Below, piece by piece: positions 16,556 through 25,341 of a DNA stretch of 64,000 nt. This DNA is from Actinomycetes bacterium (GTDB lineage Bacteria; Planctomycetota; Phycisphaerae; JAACET01). The position numbers were made by a program, and so were the translations under genes. The stretch covers positions 101,959 through 165,958 of the forward strand of contig JAUXAG010000004.1 in NCBI GenBank assembly GCA_030614915.1, given 5' to 3'. How positions within the stretch are numbered: the first letter of the stretch is position 1; the number at the start of each line of letters is the position of its first letter. The notes under the pieces were generated by a model, which did not search any database, had not been told where the DNA came from, and saw nothing but the letters and a program-made list of their open reading frames with translations.

Positions 16556-17074
16556 ATGACAGACTGGGAAAGAATTGTCGGCCGACATGGTGCGGCGGTG
16601 TGGCAGACGGCGTACAGGCTGCTGGGCAATCGCGAAGAGGCAGCGGACTGCTATGGGCAGACGTTCCTGGCGGCGATAGAGCTGTCGCGGCGTCAGAAAG
16701 TGCGGAATTACGGCGGGTTGCTGAGGTGGTTGTGCACGTGCCGAGCTATGGATCGGCTGCGACAGCGGGGTAGGCAAGCGGGGCGAGAAGAGGGCTTGGC
16801 TGATTGGTCAAACGTGGCTAGTACGAACCCTGGGCCAGTAGAAGAGGCGCAGGCAGCGGAGTTGTCCGAGCGATTGCGAGGGGCGCTGGCGGGATTGCCG
16901 AGCCGAGAAGCGGAGGTCTTCTGTATGCGGTACTTGAGTGAGTTGAGCTATCGGGATATCGGCCGGCAGTTGGGACTAAAGACTTCAGCAGTGGGCATGC
17001 TGCTGCACAGGGCGCGGGGACGGTTGCGGGAAATGCTAGGTCAGCCTGATGGGGCTGGGGATGCGGAGATTTAG
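16556..17074 (+). CDS. ECF-type RNA polymerase sigma factor
   Basis: A 172-residue sigma-70 family (ECF) factor. Region 2 is in WQTAYRLLGNREEAADCYGQ with TFLAAIELS, and region 4 in LAGLPSREAEVFCMRYLSEL, SYRDIGRQLGLKTSAVGMLL and HRARGRLRE, the helix-turn-helix that reads the -35 box. The frame is open from an ATG at 16478 but the family begins MTDWERIV, so ATG 16556 is chosen. Two bases separate its stop from the next gene, a membrane protein that probably acts as its partner. This sigma plus LolA-like pair recurs widely in Planctomycetota. Confidence 0.88.
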   Translation: MTDWERIVGRHGAAVWQTAYRLLGNREEAADCYGQTFLAAIELSRRQKVRNYGGLLRWLCTCRAMDRLRQRGRQAGREEGLADWSNVASTNPGPVEEAQAAELSERLRGALAGLPSREAEVFCMRYLSELSYRDIGRQLGLKTSAVGMLLHRARGRLREMLGQPDGAGDAEI

Positions 17075-17076
17075 AG

Positions 17077-18282
17077 ATGAATATTGAACGGAATAATCCT
17101 GGCCAGGATAAAGAGAGGGTTGTGGACGAAGCTGTTCGGGCGATTCGAGAGGTCCGTGTTCCCGAAGGTCCGCCGGGGGAAGTTGTAGAAAGAGTACTGG
17201 CAGCGGGCAATCAAGAACAAAGCAAATTTGAAAAAGGGAGGTTTAATAAGATGAATCGGATAATGAAAATAGCAGCGGGGATTCTGATTGTGGTGGGCAT
17301 AGGAGGCCTAATCGCCGTATTAAACCCAGGCAGTGGGGGAAGCGGCGTGGCCTTTGGCGCTGTCGCCCAGCAGTTTCGCAATGCCCGCACCGTTACTTAT
17401 ACAATAATCACCGATACAGCGAGTGAAGTTATACCGACTATGCGGATGGAGGTCTCATACAAACCACCGGCATACTTCCGAATGACGGCGCCGGGCGGTG
17501 TCGTCTCGATTATGGACGGTACGCAAAAAAAAGGGATTCTGATCATCCACTCAGAAAAGCAGTTCAGGGAAATGGATTTCTCCGATTTGCCACAGGACAA
17601 ACCCGAGATCGATTCTCTTGAAATGTGGAGAACGCTTCCTGACCGGGCGGACGAGGTGCTCGGGGAAAAGGAAATGGACGGCCGAAAGGTCCAAGGGTTC
17701 CGTGTGAGCGAAAACGGCATGATCGGCACTTTCTGGATTGACACTAAGACAGGGGATTTGACTCGCGTGGAAATGGAATTCCCGAACGCTCCCGGCAGTC
17801 ATGCGGTTATGACTGATTTCCGGTTTGATCTGGAACTGGAAGACTCGCTCTTTAGTCTGACGCCGCCAGAAGGATATACGCAGGGCTCCCAGATTGACAC
17901 GTCCCCTATCAGCCAGGACGATCTGATCAAATTTCTGCGATGGTGGTCAACGCATAATCGGGATGGCCTGTTTCCTCCCAGCCTTGATCCTGCAAAAATG
18001 GCAGAGGCAGTTATGGAGATGAACCGAGCTGGCAAGTTGTTAAAGGATCAGGAGACCTCGAAGGACAAAACACAAAGCGAAGCCATGCAAGCAACACGGG
18101 GGCTGATGTTTGCGATGCAGATGAAGCTCGAAAGCGACTGGCACTACGCTGGCAAGGGAGTGAAGCTCGGCGACGCCGATACAGCCATCTTCTGGTACAA
18201 ACAAGAAGGCTCGCAAACGTATCAGGTGATCTACGGGGATTTGAGTATTAAGGAGTTGGCGGAGGGGGATTTGCCGAGATAG
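17077..18282 (+). CDS. Membrane protein with LolA-like domain, partner of the ECF sigma factor
   Basis: A 401-residue protein. The first 58 residues are cytoplasmic and charged (VRAIREVRVPEGPPGEVVER), then one membrane helix (about 64-82, IAAGILIVVGIGGLIAVL), then a periplasmic region with an outer-membrane-lipoprotein-sorting-like fold: TVTYTIITD, PAYFRMTAPGG, FWIDTKTGDLTRVE and FRFDLELEDSLFSLTPPEGY are typical of LolA/DUF2092 proteins. The arrangement suggests an anti-sigma sensor for the preceding gene; this is inference. An in-frame ATG at 17251 has its own strong GGGAGG site (17236-17241) and would give a 343-residue form lacking the cytoplasmic domain. Confidence 0.75.
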   Translation: MNIERNNPGQDKERVVDEAVRAIREVRVPEGPPGEVVERVLAAGNQEQSKFEKGRFNKMNRIMKIAAGILIVVGIGGLIAVLNPGSGGSGVAFGAVAQQFRNARTVTYTIITDTASEVIPTMRMEVSYKPPAYFRMTAPGGVVSIMDGTQKKGILIIHSEKQFREMDFSDLPQDKPEIDSLEMWRTLPDRADEVLGEKEMDGRKVQGFRVSENGMIGTFWIDTKTGDLTRVEMEFPNAPGSHAVMTDFRFDLELEDSLFSLTPPEGYTQGSQIDTSPISQDDLIKFLRWWSTHNRDGLFPPSLDPAKMAEAVMEMNRAGKLLKDQETSKDKTQSEAMQATRGLMFAMQMKLESDWHYAGKGVKLGDADTAIFWYKQEGSQTYQVIYGDLSIKELAEGDLPR

Positions 18283-18604
18283 TGGAAGAAATATCAAAAA
18301 TCAAAATGCAAATAGCAAAATTACAGAGCAATGCGTAGCATCCTGTGGAAATTCAAAAATAAGAAAGACGAAGAATACTAAGAAATACAGAAAAAAATTA
18401 GACGCTGATTCCGCAGATTACGCTGATGAATGCAGAGAATACAGAGCCCCCCGGCGCAGAGCCGGGATAAACCTGGGGGCTAAACAAAGAGCCCCCCGGT
18501 GGGCCCCCCAATCGCGAACTATCGCGATTGGGGACCCCTAAAACCTGGGGCTAAATACGCCCAGACGTAACTGGGGGGCTTTTTTATCGCCAGGAATAAC
18601 AAAA
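18283..18604 (+). terminator. Repeat island ending in a long-range terminator
   Basis: After ATACAG and GCTGATTACGC repeats (18300-18445) come a CCGGCGCAGAGCCGG hairpin, AGCCCCCC (18490-18497) pairing with GGGGGGCT (18573-18580) and enclosing the palindrome CCCCAATCGCGAACTATCGCGATTGGGG (18504-18531), and then TTTTTT (18580-18585). Read rightward this is a good intrinsic terminator for the sigma-factor operon. No gene. Confidence 0.65.
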
Positions 18605-19663
18605 CTAGTTCGGTAGGGGGGTGAGAAGGTAGTCGTTGAAGCCGGTGGAGGTGTGGAAGGTGGGGGCGTGGGGAGAGCCGGTGATCAGCAGGGCTTCGGT
18701 GTGGGGGATTTTGTTGATGAGCTGGAGGGCTTCGGCGACGGGGAGTACGGAGCAGGCAGTGGCCAAGGCGTCGGCGTCAGCGGCCGTGGGGGCAATGATG
18801 GTAACCGAAGGGGTCTGGCTGACAGGCTGGCCGGTGCGGGGATCGAGAATCTGAGAATAGGAACGGCCCTGGATGGCGAAGGTCCGCTGGTAGTTGCCGG
18901 AGGTGGCAACGGCGGCATCAGTGAGGGCGATGATGGCGAGATAAGGGCCGCCCATGGGATCAGTTGCGGGCTTGAAAGGGTCCTGGATGCCGATGTTCCA
19001 AGCGGGCCGGGCGGGCGGCTGACCGAAACAGACGACATCTCCGCCGAGGTCAACCAGGGCGGCTTGGGCGCCGGCTTGGCGAATGGCGTCTAAAGCGAGG
19101 TCGGCAGCGTAACCCTTGACAATAGCGTCGAGAGTAATGCTCATGTGGGGTTGGCTAAAGGTGATGGTGGAGGCTTTAGGGTCGAGGGTGATGTTGCGGT
19201 AGCCGACGGCCTTGAGGGCGGTGGCGATTTGGTCTGAGGTGGGGAGGGTGTCGCGTTGAGCTGCGGTTCGCCAGAGGTTCATTAATGGGCCAACAGTAAT
19301 GTCAAAGGCCCCGTCGGTCAGACGAGAATAATAAAAGGATCGTTCAAAAACAGTGTACATTTGGGCTGAGAGGTCCCTGGGCGAGCCAGGTTTTAGGTTG
19401 GACAACTGGGAGATTTCGCTGTGGGGCTGATAGGTGCTGGCTAAAGCTTCGATGGCCTGAATCTTGGCCAACGCTGCATCGGCGGCGGCTTGTGCAGGGC
19501 TTTGATCGGTCCGGGTAGCCAGGACCATGCGGCAATAGGTGCCCATGAGCTGATAGGTAAAAGTTGAGGAGGTTTCTTTCCGGCGGTCTGATATGAGAAC
19601 AACGGCGGCAATTAGGGCAACGAGCAGGAGTATAATCAGAATGGTAATGAGCGAACGGGACAT
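18605..19663 (-). CDS. apbE: FAD:protein FMN transferase (ApbE)
   Basis: A 352-residue ApbE-family protein, which attaches FMN covalently to Thr/Ser of Rnf, Nqr and related redox proteins at the outer face of the membrane, using FAD and Mg2+. Residues 5-23 form a hydrophobic anchor (LITILIILLLVALIAAVVL). Family motifs: YQLMGTYCRMVL, DGAFDITVGPLMNLW, LDAIVKGYAADLA, ALVDLGGDVVCFG and ILDPRTGQP, then ADADALATACSVLP with the metal-binding acidic residues. No Rnf or Nqr genes are in the window. Monocistronic, converging on the sigma-factor operon. Confidence 0.93.
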   Translation of the reverse strand: MSRSLITILIILLLVALIAAVVLISDRRKETSSTFTYQLMGTYCRMVLATRTDQSPAQAAADAALAKIQAIEALASTYQPHSEISQLSNLKPGSPRDLSAQMYTVFERSFYYSRLTDGAFDITVGPLMNLWRTAAQRDTLPTSDQIATALKAVGYRNITLDPKASTITFSQPHMSITLDAIVKGYAADLALDAIRQAGAQAALVDLGGDVVCFGQPPARPAWNIGIQDPFKPATDPMGGPYLAIIALTDAAVATSGNYQRTFAIQGRSYSQILDPRTGQPVSQTPSVTIIAPTAADADALATACSVLPVAEALQLINKIPHTEALLITGSPHAPTFHTSTGFNDYLLTPLPN

Positions 19664-19794
19664 AGACTGCTCAACAAGAAAAGGAAAATATCCGATATCG
19701 ACAATAACAGGGATTCACAAGGAAATTAGTACAGGGGCTCAGGCGAGCGGTCAAGGAAAATGCCCGGGCGGGGTGAAGGGTTGGGGAAGTTCAC

Positions 19795-19823
19795 TTGACA
19801 GGGCCAGGCGAGACTGGTAAAAG
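19795..19823 (+). promoter_or_regulatory. Candidate promoter of the STAS gene
   Basis: TTGACA (19795-19800) is a perfect -35 box; 17 bases on, TAAAAG (19818-19823) is a weaker -10 box. The leader would be about 60 bases. The coding start has AGGAGG at 19875-19880. Confidence 0.5.
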
Positions 19824-19888
19824 AACTGGAGGTCAGGAAAGACAAGTCCGGCAAAGCCCGCAGCGATAGAATCAGGAGGATTGGTCAG

Positions 19889-20227
19889 ATGCCGATTCAA
19901 CAGTGGTCAGATCAGATAGTAGTGGTGGACCTGACGGACGATCCGCAATTTACGGACGAACTGAACAGCCTGACGGATCAACTGGAACGGGATCCGCCGA
20001 AGGATGTGGTTCTGGATATGCAGGGGGTTACTTATGTCAATTCTTCGAATATCGCCAAGCTGCTGCGGGTGCGCAAGGCGGTGATAGCCCAGGACCGACG
20101 GATGTTCCTGACGGGGATAAGCACTCAAGTGTGGGGGATACTGCTGGTGACGGGTCTGGATAAGATTTTCGACGTAGCGGACGATACGGCCAGCGCCCTG
20201 ACGTCGCTGCAGATGAATCGAAAGTAG
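19889..20227 (+). CDS. STAS-domain protein (anti-sigma factor antagonist-like)
   Basis: A 112-residue single STAS domain. The strand-turn VVLDMQGVTYVNSSNIAKLL (about 41-60) holds the phosphorylatable Ser position of SpoIIAA-like antagonists, and FLTGISTQVWGILLVTGLDK is the usual second half. Such proteins bind anti-sigma kinases and release a sigma factor. No kinase or phosphatase is adjacent, so its partner is unknown. Monocistronic with a strong AGGAGG ribosome-binding site. Confidence 0.87.
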   Translation: MPIQQWSDQIVVVDLTDDPQFTDELNSLTDQLERDPPKDVVLDMQGVTYVNSSNIAKLLRVRKAVIAQDRRMFLTGISTQVWGILLVTGLDKIFDVADDTASALTSLQMNRK

Positions 20228-20522
20228 GAAGAGAGGCTTGAGGAAGAAAGAGAAAGAGCTCACCACGAAGGCACGAAGAACACGAAGTAAGAAAGAAGGG
20301 GCAACGCATAGCGTCCTTCGGAAGGCACAAAGGCAGAAAGGAAGAAAGACGCAGAAAGAAATACAGAAATTAGACGGTGATTGCGCTGATTACGCAGAAA
20401 GAAAGATAATTAGCCACAGATTTCACTGATGAACACAGATGATACAGAAAGAAATACAGAAACATAATTGGGCTCAGATAAAAACGGGGTGGGGTTTGGG
20501 GGCAAGCTAATAAATTATTCAG
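20228..20522. repeat. 295-base repeat island
   Basis: Contains CACCACGAAGGCACGAAG and the similar AACACGAAGTAAG (20262-20292), AACGCATAGCGTCCTTCGG (20303-20321), GAAATACAG and GCTGATTACGCAG units (20350-20400) and AGCCACAGATTTCACTGATG (20413-20432). It separates the convergent STAS and rodA genes. No gene. Confidence 0.85.
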
Positions 20523-21743
20523 CTAGTGGGAGTCGAACTCGAAAGGCCTTTGGGCGAAGGAGAGCCAGCGGTGTTTGCCGACACTGATGAGCAAGCCTGC
20601 GGCGATCAGAGAGGCGCAGAGACTTGAGCCGCCATAACTGACAAAGGGCAAGGTCATACCGGTAACGGGGAGCAGGCCGAGGGTCATGGCAATGTTGATG
20701 ACGGTCTGGGTGGCCAACATGGCTACGATACCGACGGCGAGCAGACGGCCAAAGGGGTCGTAGTTGGTCTGAGCAATTCTCAATCCACAAGCAAACAAGA
20801 TCAGATAAAGCGATAAAACGGCTGAGGTGCCGACCAGGCCGAACTGGGCAGCGATGACGGCAAAGATGAAATCAGTGTGGTCATGAATCAGCAAATCATG
20901 CTCGATGAGCTCGGCGCGTCGGAAGGGCTGACCGTATAGGCCGCCGGAGCCTATGGCAATAAGGGAGCGGTTTAGCTGATAGCCGGAAGTGGCCCTAACG
21001 GATTGCTGGCCCTGTTTTAGCCAGCCGAGGATGCGGCTCTGCTGGTAAGGGGTCATTTTCAACCAGAGCACGGGCAGGGATAAGAGCCCAAGCAAAAAGA
21101 CAGCAGCAATGTGCCTTTTGCGAGCACCGGCGGCAAAGAGGACGACAATCAAGGTGGGCAAGAACAACAGGCTGGTTCCCAGGTCGGGCTCGATAACGAT
21201 TAAGAACATAGGGACGAGGGCAAAGGCGAAAGGCAGGAGAAATCCCACGAAGGTACGGTGACTTTTTCGGAAGCGCAGGTACCAGGCCAAGGCCAGGATG
21301 AAAGCTATTTTTGCCAACTCGGAGGGCTGGCCGAGGCGGACGGGTCCGATGACAAGCCAGCGGTGAACCCTGGCTTCGGAGGAAGGTGGGAGCAGGCGAA
21401 CGACAATGAGCAAAATAACAGCGGCCCCAAAGAAGAAATAAGAATATCGGCCAATCCTGCGGTAGTCGAAGACAACAAGGAAAAAAAACAACAGCAGTCC
21501 GAAAAGCAAAAAGGTCAACTGCAGGAGATATCTGTTGGCGAGGATCAGCTTCCAGGGCTGGGAACTGGGGAATGGCTGAGGCGAGGGATGATCGGCGAGG
21601 TAAATGGCCAGTATTCCAATGGCGGCCAAGGCGAGCAGGGAGAGAAAGATGGGCCAGGAAAAACGGCTAAAGAGCTTGTTCAGCAGGTTCTGAAGGCGGC
21701 GAGAAGGGCTGAGGGTAACATTGGAAAAGACTGCTGGGGACAT
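20523..21743 (-). CDS. rodA: Rod-shape peptidoglycan glycosyltransferase RodA
   Basis: A 406-residue SEDS-family membrane protein with about ten helices, polymerising lipid II during side-wall growth together with PBP2. Family segments: FFFLVVFDYRRIGRYSYFFF, PSELAKIAFILALAWYL, IVIEPDLGTSLLFLPTLIVV (containing the catalytic Asp region) and the C-terminal GLLPVTGMTLPFVSYGGSS. Assignment to RodA rather than FtsW rests on its place at the end of an mreB-mreC-mreD-mrdA cluster. No strong ribosome-binding site; the start at 21743 gives a 25-residue cytoplasmic lead before the first helix. Confidence 0.93.
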   Translation of the reverse strand: MSPAVFSNVTLSPSRRLQNLLNKLFSRFSWPIFLSLLALAAIGILAIYLADHPSPQPFPSSQPWKLILANRYLLQLTFLLFGLLLFFFLVVFDYRRIGRYSYFFFGAAVILLIVVRLLPPSSEARVHRWLVIGPVRLGQPSELAKIAFILALAWYLRFRKSHRTFVGFLLPFAFALVPMFLIVIEPDLGTSLLFLPTLIVVLFAAGARKRHIAAVFLLGLLSLPVLWLKMTPYQQSRILGWLKQGQQSVRATSGYQLNRSLIAIGSGGLYGQPFRRAELIEHDLLIHDHTDFIFAVIAAQFGLVGTSAVLSLYLILFACGLRIAQTNYDPFGRLLAVGIVAMLATQTVINIAMTLGLLPVTGMTLPFVSYGGSSLCASLIAAGLLISVGKHRWLSFAQRPFEFDSH

Positions 21744-21773
21744 TTTCTTTGGCCGTGGGCTAAGGTTCGAGCT

Positions 21774-22535
21774 CTAGAGAAAGGCGGCGGCGATAATGGC
21801 CCGATTGGGCTTGCGTGGTGGAACCAAGAGCCACACAGAATCACCGATAGAAAAGGACTGGGTCAAACGGACCGGCACTACGGTTTTGAGGACGAGCGGA
21901 CGGCCGTCATATTCAAAGGTAACGACAATCAGACGAGAAAAGGCGCCTTGAGCAGAGGTTCGGACCTCGACGAGAGTGCCGAGCTGAGCAGGGGCGTTGC
22001 AGATGACATTGAGCAAGGCACGATAGCGAAGGGCGGCGATGAGCCCGAGCAAGCCAGCGATGACAAGGAAGATAATCTGGACACCCAGCCGCGAGGCCAA
22101 GGAGCGGTCGTCGGATTCGGGGCAAAAGAAATCAGAGGGGTTGGCCGGGTCGTAACGGAGGTCGAGCTTGCTGTGAATTTGCAGCGGGTTGTCCAGATGC
22201 ATAAACAAGCTGCGGAGCCTTTCTCCGACTATGGGCTTAGCGTCGGGAGTGGGGCGAAATTCGAAGGTTACGTATTCGCTGGGTCCGCCACGCTCCTTGC
22301 GAGGCAGACGTTTGGATATTTCGGTGACTACGGCGGTGGCAGAGCGGCCGATGCCCTTTAGCCTGCGAATCCGGGCCCACTGGCCAAAGGGAGCCCGAGC
22401 AGTATATGCACAACCGAGGATAATGATCAGGCAGGTGAGCAAGAGCATGGAGACCGGTTTGGCGGCCAGGGCCCGAAAGCGCAGAGGCCTGCTAAGCGGA
22501 CGAGGTGGTGGAAGGGGTTTTTCAGAAGCAGTCAT
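21774..22535 (-). CDS. DUF3592-like two-helix membrane protein
   Basis: A 253-residue protein with one hydrophobic helix near 30-46 and a second near 158-178, each followed by a beta-rich segment of the DUF3592 type (ATAVVTEISKRL ... YVTFEFRPTPDAKP; LGTLVEVRTSAQG ... VVTFEYDGRPLVL), so it looks like an internal duplication. No enzymatic motif. It lies between mrdA (18 bases upstream) and rodA (30 bases downstream), which suggests a role linked to PBP2-RodA; that is inference. The ATG has GGAGA six bases upstream. Confidence 0.75.
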   Translation of the reverse strand: MTASEKPLPPPRPLSRPLRFRALAAKPVSMLLLTCLIIILGCAYTARAPFGQWARIRRLKGIGRSATAVVTEISKRLPRKERGGPSEYVTFEFRPTPDAKPIVGERLRSLFMHLDNPLQIHSKLDLRYDPANPSDFFCPESDDRSLASRLGVQIIFLVIAGLLGLIAALRYRALLNVICNAPAQLGTLVEVRTSAQGAFSRLIVVTFEYDGRPLVLKTVVPVRLTQSFSIGDSVWLLVPPRKPNRAIIAAAFL

Positions 22536-22552
22536 ATATTTCTCCGAGATAA

Positions 22553-24706
22553 TTAGGGCGGCGAAGCAGATCGAAGGGAGAGGTCAGCCGAAGAGACAGT
22601 CTTGATGTAGCCGTGGTCGATGCAGAGCTGAAGCAACTCAGCAGCCCTGGGTCCGGCGACCTTGGCGCCGGAATCGCCGTGCTCGATGACGACGGCAAAG
22701 GCGATCTGGGGTTTATCAACTGGAGCAAAGCCGGCAAACCAGCATCGCCAATCATCCGTGATATTTCGGTTATATTCGGCGGTTCCGGTTTTTCCGGCAA
22801 TTCTCAGGCCGCCCAGGTCGGTGTCGTGTAGTTCACTGATTCGATAGGCGGTGCCCCCGCTCTCATGGACCACGGCCTCCATGGCGTCAATAACGAGCTT
22901 GATGTGTTCGGGGTTGACTTCGAGGTCTATTGAGCCGGCGTCTTGGGCCTGGTCAACAGTCAGACTTGGTGGGACATAGACGCCTCGGCGGGCAATGGTG
23001 GCCATCATGTTGGCGACTTGCAGGGGAGTAACGGCGATCTTGCCCTGACCGATAGCCATCTGGCGAAGTTCGGCGGCGAGCAGTCGTCTCAAAGGCCCGC
23101 CATGGCTTTGGATGCCGCCTGGAATCATGCCGGGATGTTCCCGAGGCAGGTGTAGATTGGTCGGTCGAGTGAGCCCGATGTTGACAAACCAGGCAACCAA
23201 ATCCCAACTGAGTAATTCAGCGACGGTGGCACAACAAACGTTGCAGGAGCGTTTGATGGCGTCATAGGGATCGACGGAGCCGTGCGGGTGATTGCCGCAA
23301 CTGGGCTGGGCAAATCCGTCCTGGTCCGTGGGACAATGATAAACGGTCCGGGGGGTGATTACGGGCGGCTCGGGTTCGGTATCGGCACTGCGAAGACGGG
23401 GGGAGAGCCCGGCGAGGATGACGGCGGGCTTGACAATGGAGCCGGGGGGATAGATGGCCTCGACGCAGCGGTTCATCCAGGGGTAATCACCCTTGACGTG
23501 GAAGGGTGGTTTGGAATCGGCTCGCCCGAGCAGGGGCGTGGAGGCCAGGGCGAGGACTTGGCCGGTGGCGATATCAATGACCACGGCGGCAGCGGGAGCA
23601 GCGGGAGAATCAGGAGAATCGGGAGAAGGTTTGGCCATGGCCTTTTCGAGGTCGGCCTGGAGGTCGATGTCGATGGTCAAGTGAAGGTCTCGGCCTTTTT
23701 CTGGGGGGAGGTTTGAGCCGGGGACCAGATTTCCGAGGCGGTCCTTTTGCTGCAATCCGCGGGAGCCACGCAGGACACTCCAATCGTAGCCTCGTTCGAC
23801 TCCGCTGCGGCCGATGATGTCGCCTTCGGGCGCATATCTGCGGCGGGGATCATTGAGGTGAGCTTCGGCGGGGCCCTTTGCGAGGGCTTCCAAGTCGTCC
23901 TTGTTGACCTGGCCGATAGAGCCAATGAGCTGGGCAGCCACGTAGCCGCGGGGATAAATGCGGCGAGTGGTAGGAATCAGAGTAAGCCATTCTGGGCAGC
24001 CCAGGTCGTTCTGAATTCGTCTGGCAGTGTCGTTGGGCAGGTAAAAAGCGACAGGTATAAAAGACAACTCCTCGCGGAGGACCAGAGAGTCGATCTGTCG
24101 GCGAATAGACTGGGACTGGGCACTCTCGAGCCAATTGTCCTGGGCTTTTTGAAGGCGCGTTTCATATATACTTACGCTGGTGCTTCGCATCCGCTCGATT
24201 CTACGGATGGTCTGTTGGCGTCGATCATTAATTAGTTCCTCGATTAGTTCCTTTATTCGTTCGGGATCTTCGATCAAGTTGGCTTTTTCGGTCAGTTCGG
24301 CAGGCAGGGGAATCAGGCTAGGCAAGTCATCCCACATCTTATCGATCTGGGACTTTACCTGCTGGAGATATTCAGGGGGGGTAGGGTCCCTTCTTTTGAG
24401 CTTGATACCATTGGCCCGGGCGCGGGCTCTAGCTAGCGTGTCGACGTATTTTTCGTCGAGACTGATGGCTCCGTAATGGATGCCGATATTGAAGCAAGGC
24501 TCATTGGCGGCTAGGAGTTTTCCGTTTCTGTCGAATATTTGGCCACGGACCGAAGGCAAGAGGACCGGAGGGCGTAAAAGAAGTTGCTGGGCATCGTCGA
24601 GGTAGTCCTGGTGGGCATAGACCTGAAGAGCTATCAGACGAGCGAAAATGACAACAAAGAAGATGGAGAGAATCAGAAAGAAAATGATAAGGCGACGATT
24701 AAACAT
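22553..24706 (-). CDS. mrdA: Penicillin-binding protein 2
   Basis: A 717-residue class B PBP, the transpeptidase of the elongasome. One N-terminal helix (LIIFFLILSIFFVVIFARLI), a dimerisation domain with RGQIFDRNGKLLA, then the transpeptidase motifs SIVK (Ser423), SCN (487-489) and KTGT (639-642). Longer than E. coli PBP2 owing to an insertion with coiled-coil character (about 95-205). The frame is open to 24736 but the extra residues MCLCAFSSNK are encoded by the GGCACAAAG repeat, so ATG 24706 is preferred. It precedes the DUF3592 and rodA genes. Confidence 0.95.
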   Translation of the reverse strand: MFNRRLIIFFLILSIFFVVIFARLIALQVYAHQDYLDDAQQLLLRPPVLLPSVRGQIFDRNGKLLAANEPCFNIGIHYGAISLDEKYVDTLARARARANGIKLKRRDPTPPEYLQQVKSQIDKMWDDLPSLIPLPAELTEKANLIEDPERIKELIEELINDRRQQTIRRIERMRSTSVSIYETRLQKAQDNWLESAQSQSIRRQIDSLVLREELSFIPVAFYLPNDTARRIQNDLGCPEWLTLIPTTRRIYPRGYVAAQLIGSIGQVNKDDLEALAKGPAEAHLNDPRRRYAPEGDIIGRSGVERGYDWSVLRGSRGLQQKDRLGNLVPGSNLPPEKGRDLHLTIDIDLQADLEKAMAKPSPDSPDSPAAPAAAVVIDIATGQVLALASTPLLGRADSKPPFHVKGDYPWMNRCVEAIYPPGSIVKPAVILAGLSPRLRSADTEPEPPVITPRTVYHCPTDQDGFAQPSCGNHPHGSVDPYDAIKRSCNVCCATVAELLSWDLVAWFVNIGLTRPTNLHLPREHPGMIPGGIQSHGGPLRRLLAAELRQMAIGQGKIAVTPLQVANMMATIARRGVYVPPSLTVDQAQDAGSIDLEVNPEHIKLVIDAMEAVVHESGGTAYRISELHDTDLGGLRIAGKTGTAEYNRNITDDWRCWFAGFAPVDKPQIAFAVVIEHGDSGAKVAGPRAAELLQLCIDHGYIKTVSSADLSLRSASPP

Positions 24707-24792
24707 TTTATTTGAAGAAAAGGCACAAAGGCACAAAGCAGATAAAGAAAGGCAGAAAATAAAGAGCAGCCGTTACAATCGGGGCCTAAATA

Positions 24793-25305
24793 TCAGAGGC
24801 GTTTGGGGGAGATGGGAACAGTGAACCATCTCTTTCCGCCAGCCAAGAGGTAATATACGGGAGTAAGGGCGGCGGTGTAAAGGGCGATACAAAAGGAGAG
24901 GCCGAGAAAAGGGATCAAATCGGGGAAGGAGCGTCTGCCTAAAAGACAAGGAACGGCAAAACTGAAGGCGTGAGTGAGAAAAGTCCAGCAAAAGGCCAAG
25001 ATGATTCGTGAAATGGGGTGGTCGGGATAGAGGATTTGCCGGGCGGATAGGGTCAGTAGGGCGAGCAGTCCGAAAGAAAAGGCAAACGCGCCAGGGGTCC
25101 CTAGGCCGATCACGTCGGCGGTGAAACCGACAATCCAGGCCGCCAGGGGAGCGTGGCGGCGAGGGGCATAAAGAGCAAAAAAGAGGGCTAGTAAAGCCAG
25201 GAAGTCGGGCCTGACGAGGTGATCGGCAAAGGGGAAGAAGCGGCCGGCGGTAATCTGCAAGACAACGGCGATAAACAAGATCAGGCTGAAGATAGGCCAA
25301 TGCAT
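24793..25305 (-). CDS. mreD: Rod shape-determining protein MreD
   Basis: A 170-residue, five-helix membrane protein of the MreD family, linking MreC to the elongasome. It starts MHWPIFSLILFIAVVLQITA and carries PDFLALLALFFALYAPRRHA and FTADVIGLGTPGAFAFSFGL, the weakly conserved MreD pattern. Position between mreC and mrdA is the strongest support. ATG 25305 is preferred over the upstream frame start at 25332 because GGAAG lies six bases before it. 36 bases follow mreC. Confidence 0.88.
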   Translation of the reverse strand: MHWPIFSLILFIAVVLQITAGRFFPFADHLVRPDFLALLALFFALYAPRRHAPLAAWIVGFTADVIGLGTPGAFAFSFGLLALLTLSARQILYPDHPISRIILAFCWTFLTHAFSFAVPCLLGRRSFPDLIPFLGLSFCIALYTAALTPVYYLLAGGKRWFTVPISPKRL

Positions 25306-25341
25306 GAAGACTTCCGAGAGAAAAAGGCACAAGCGGCCGAA

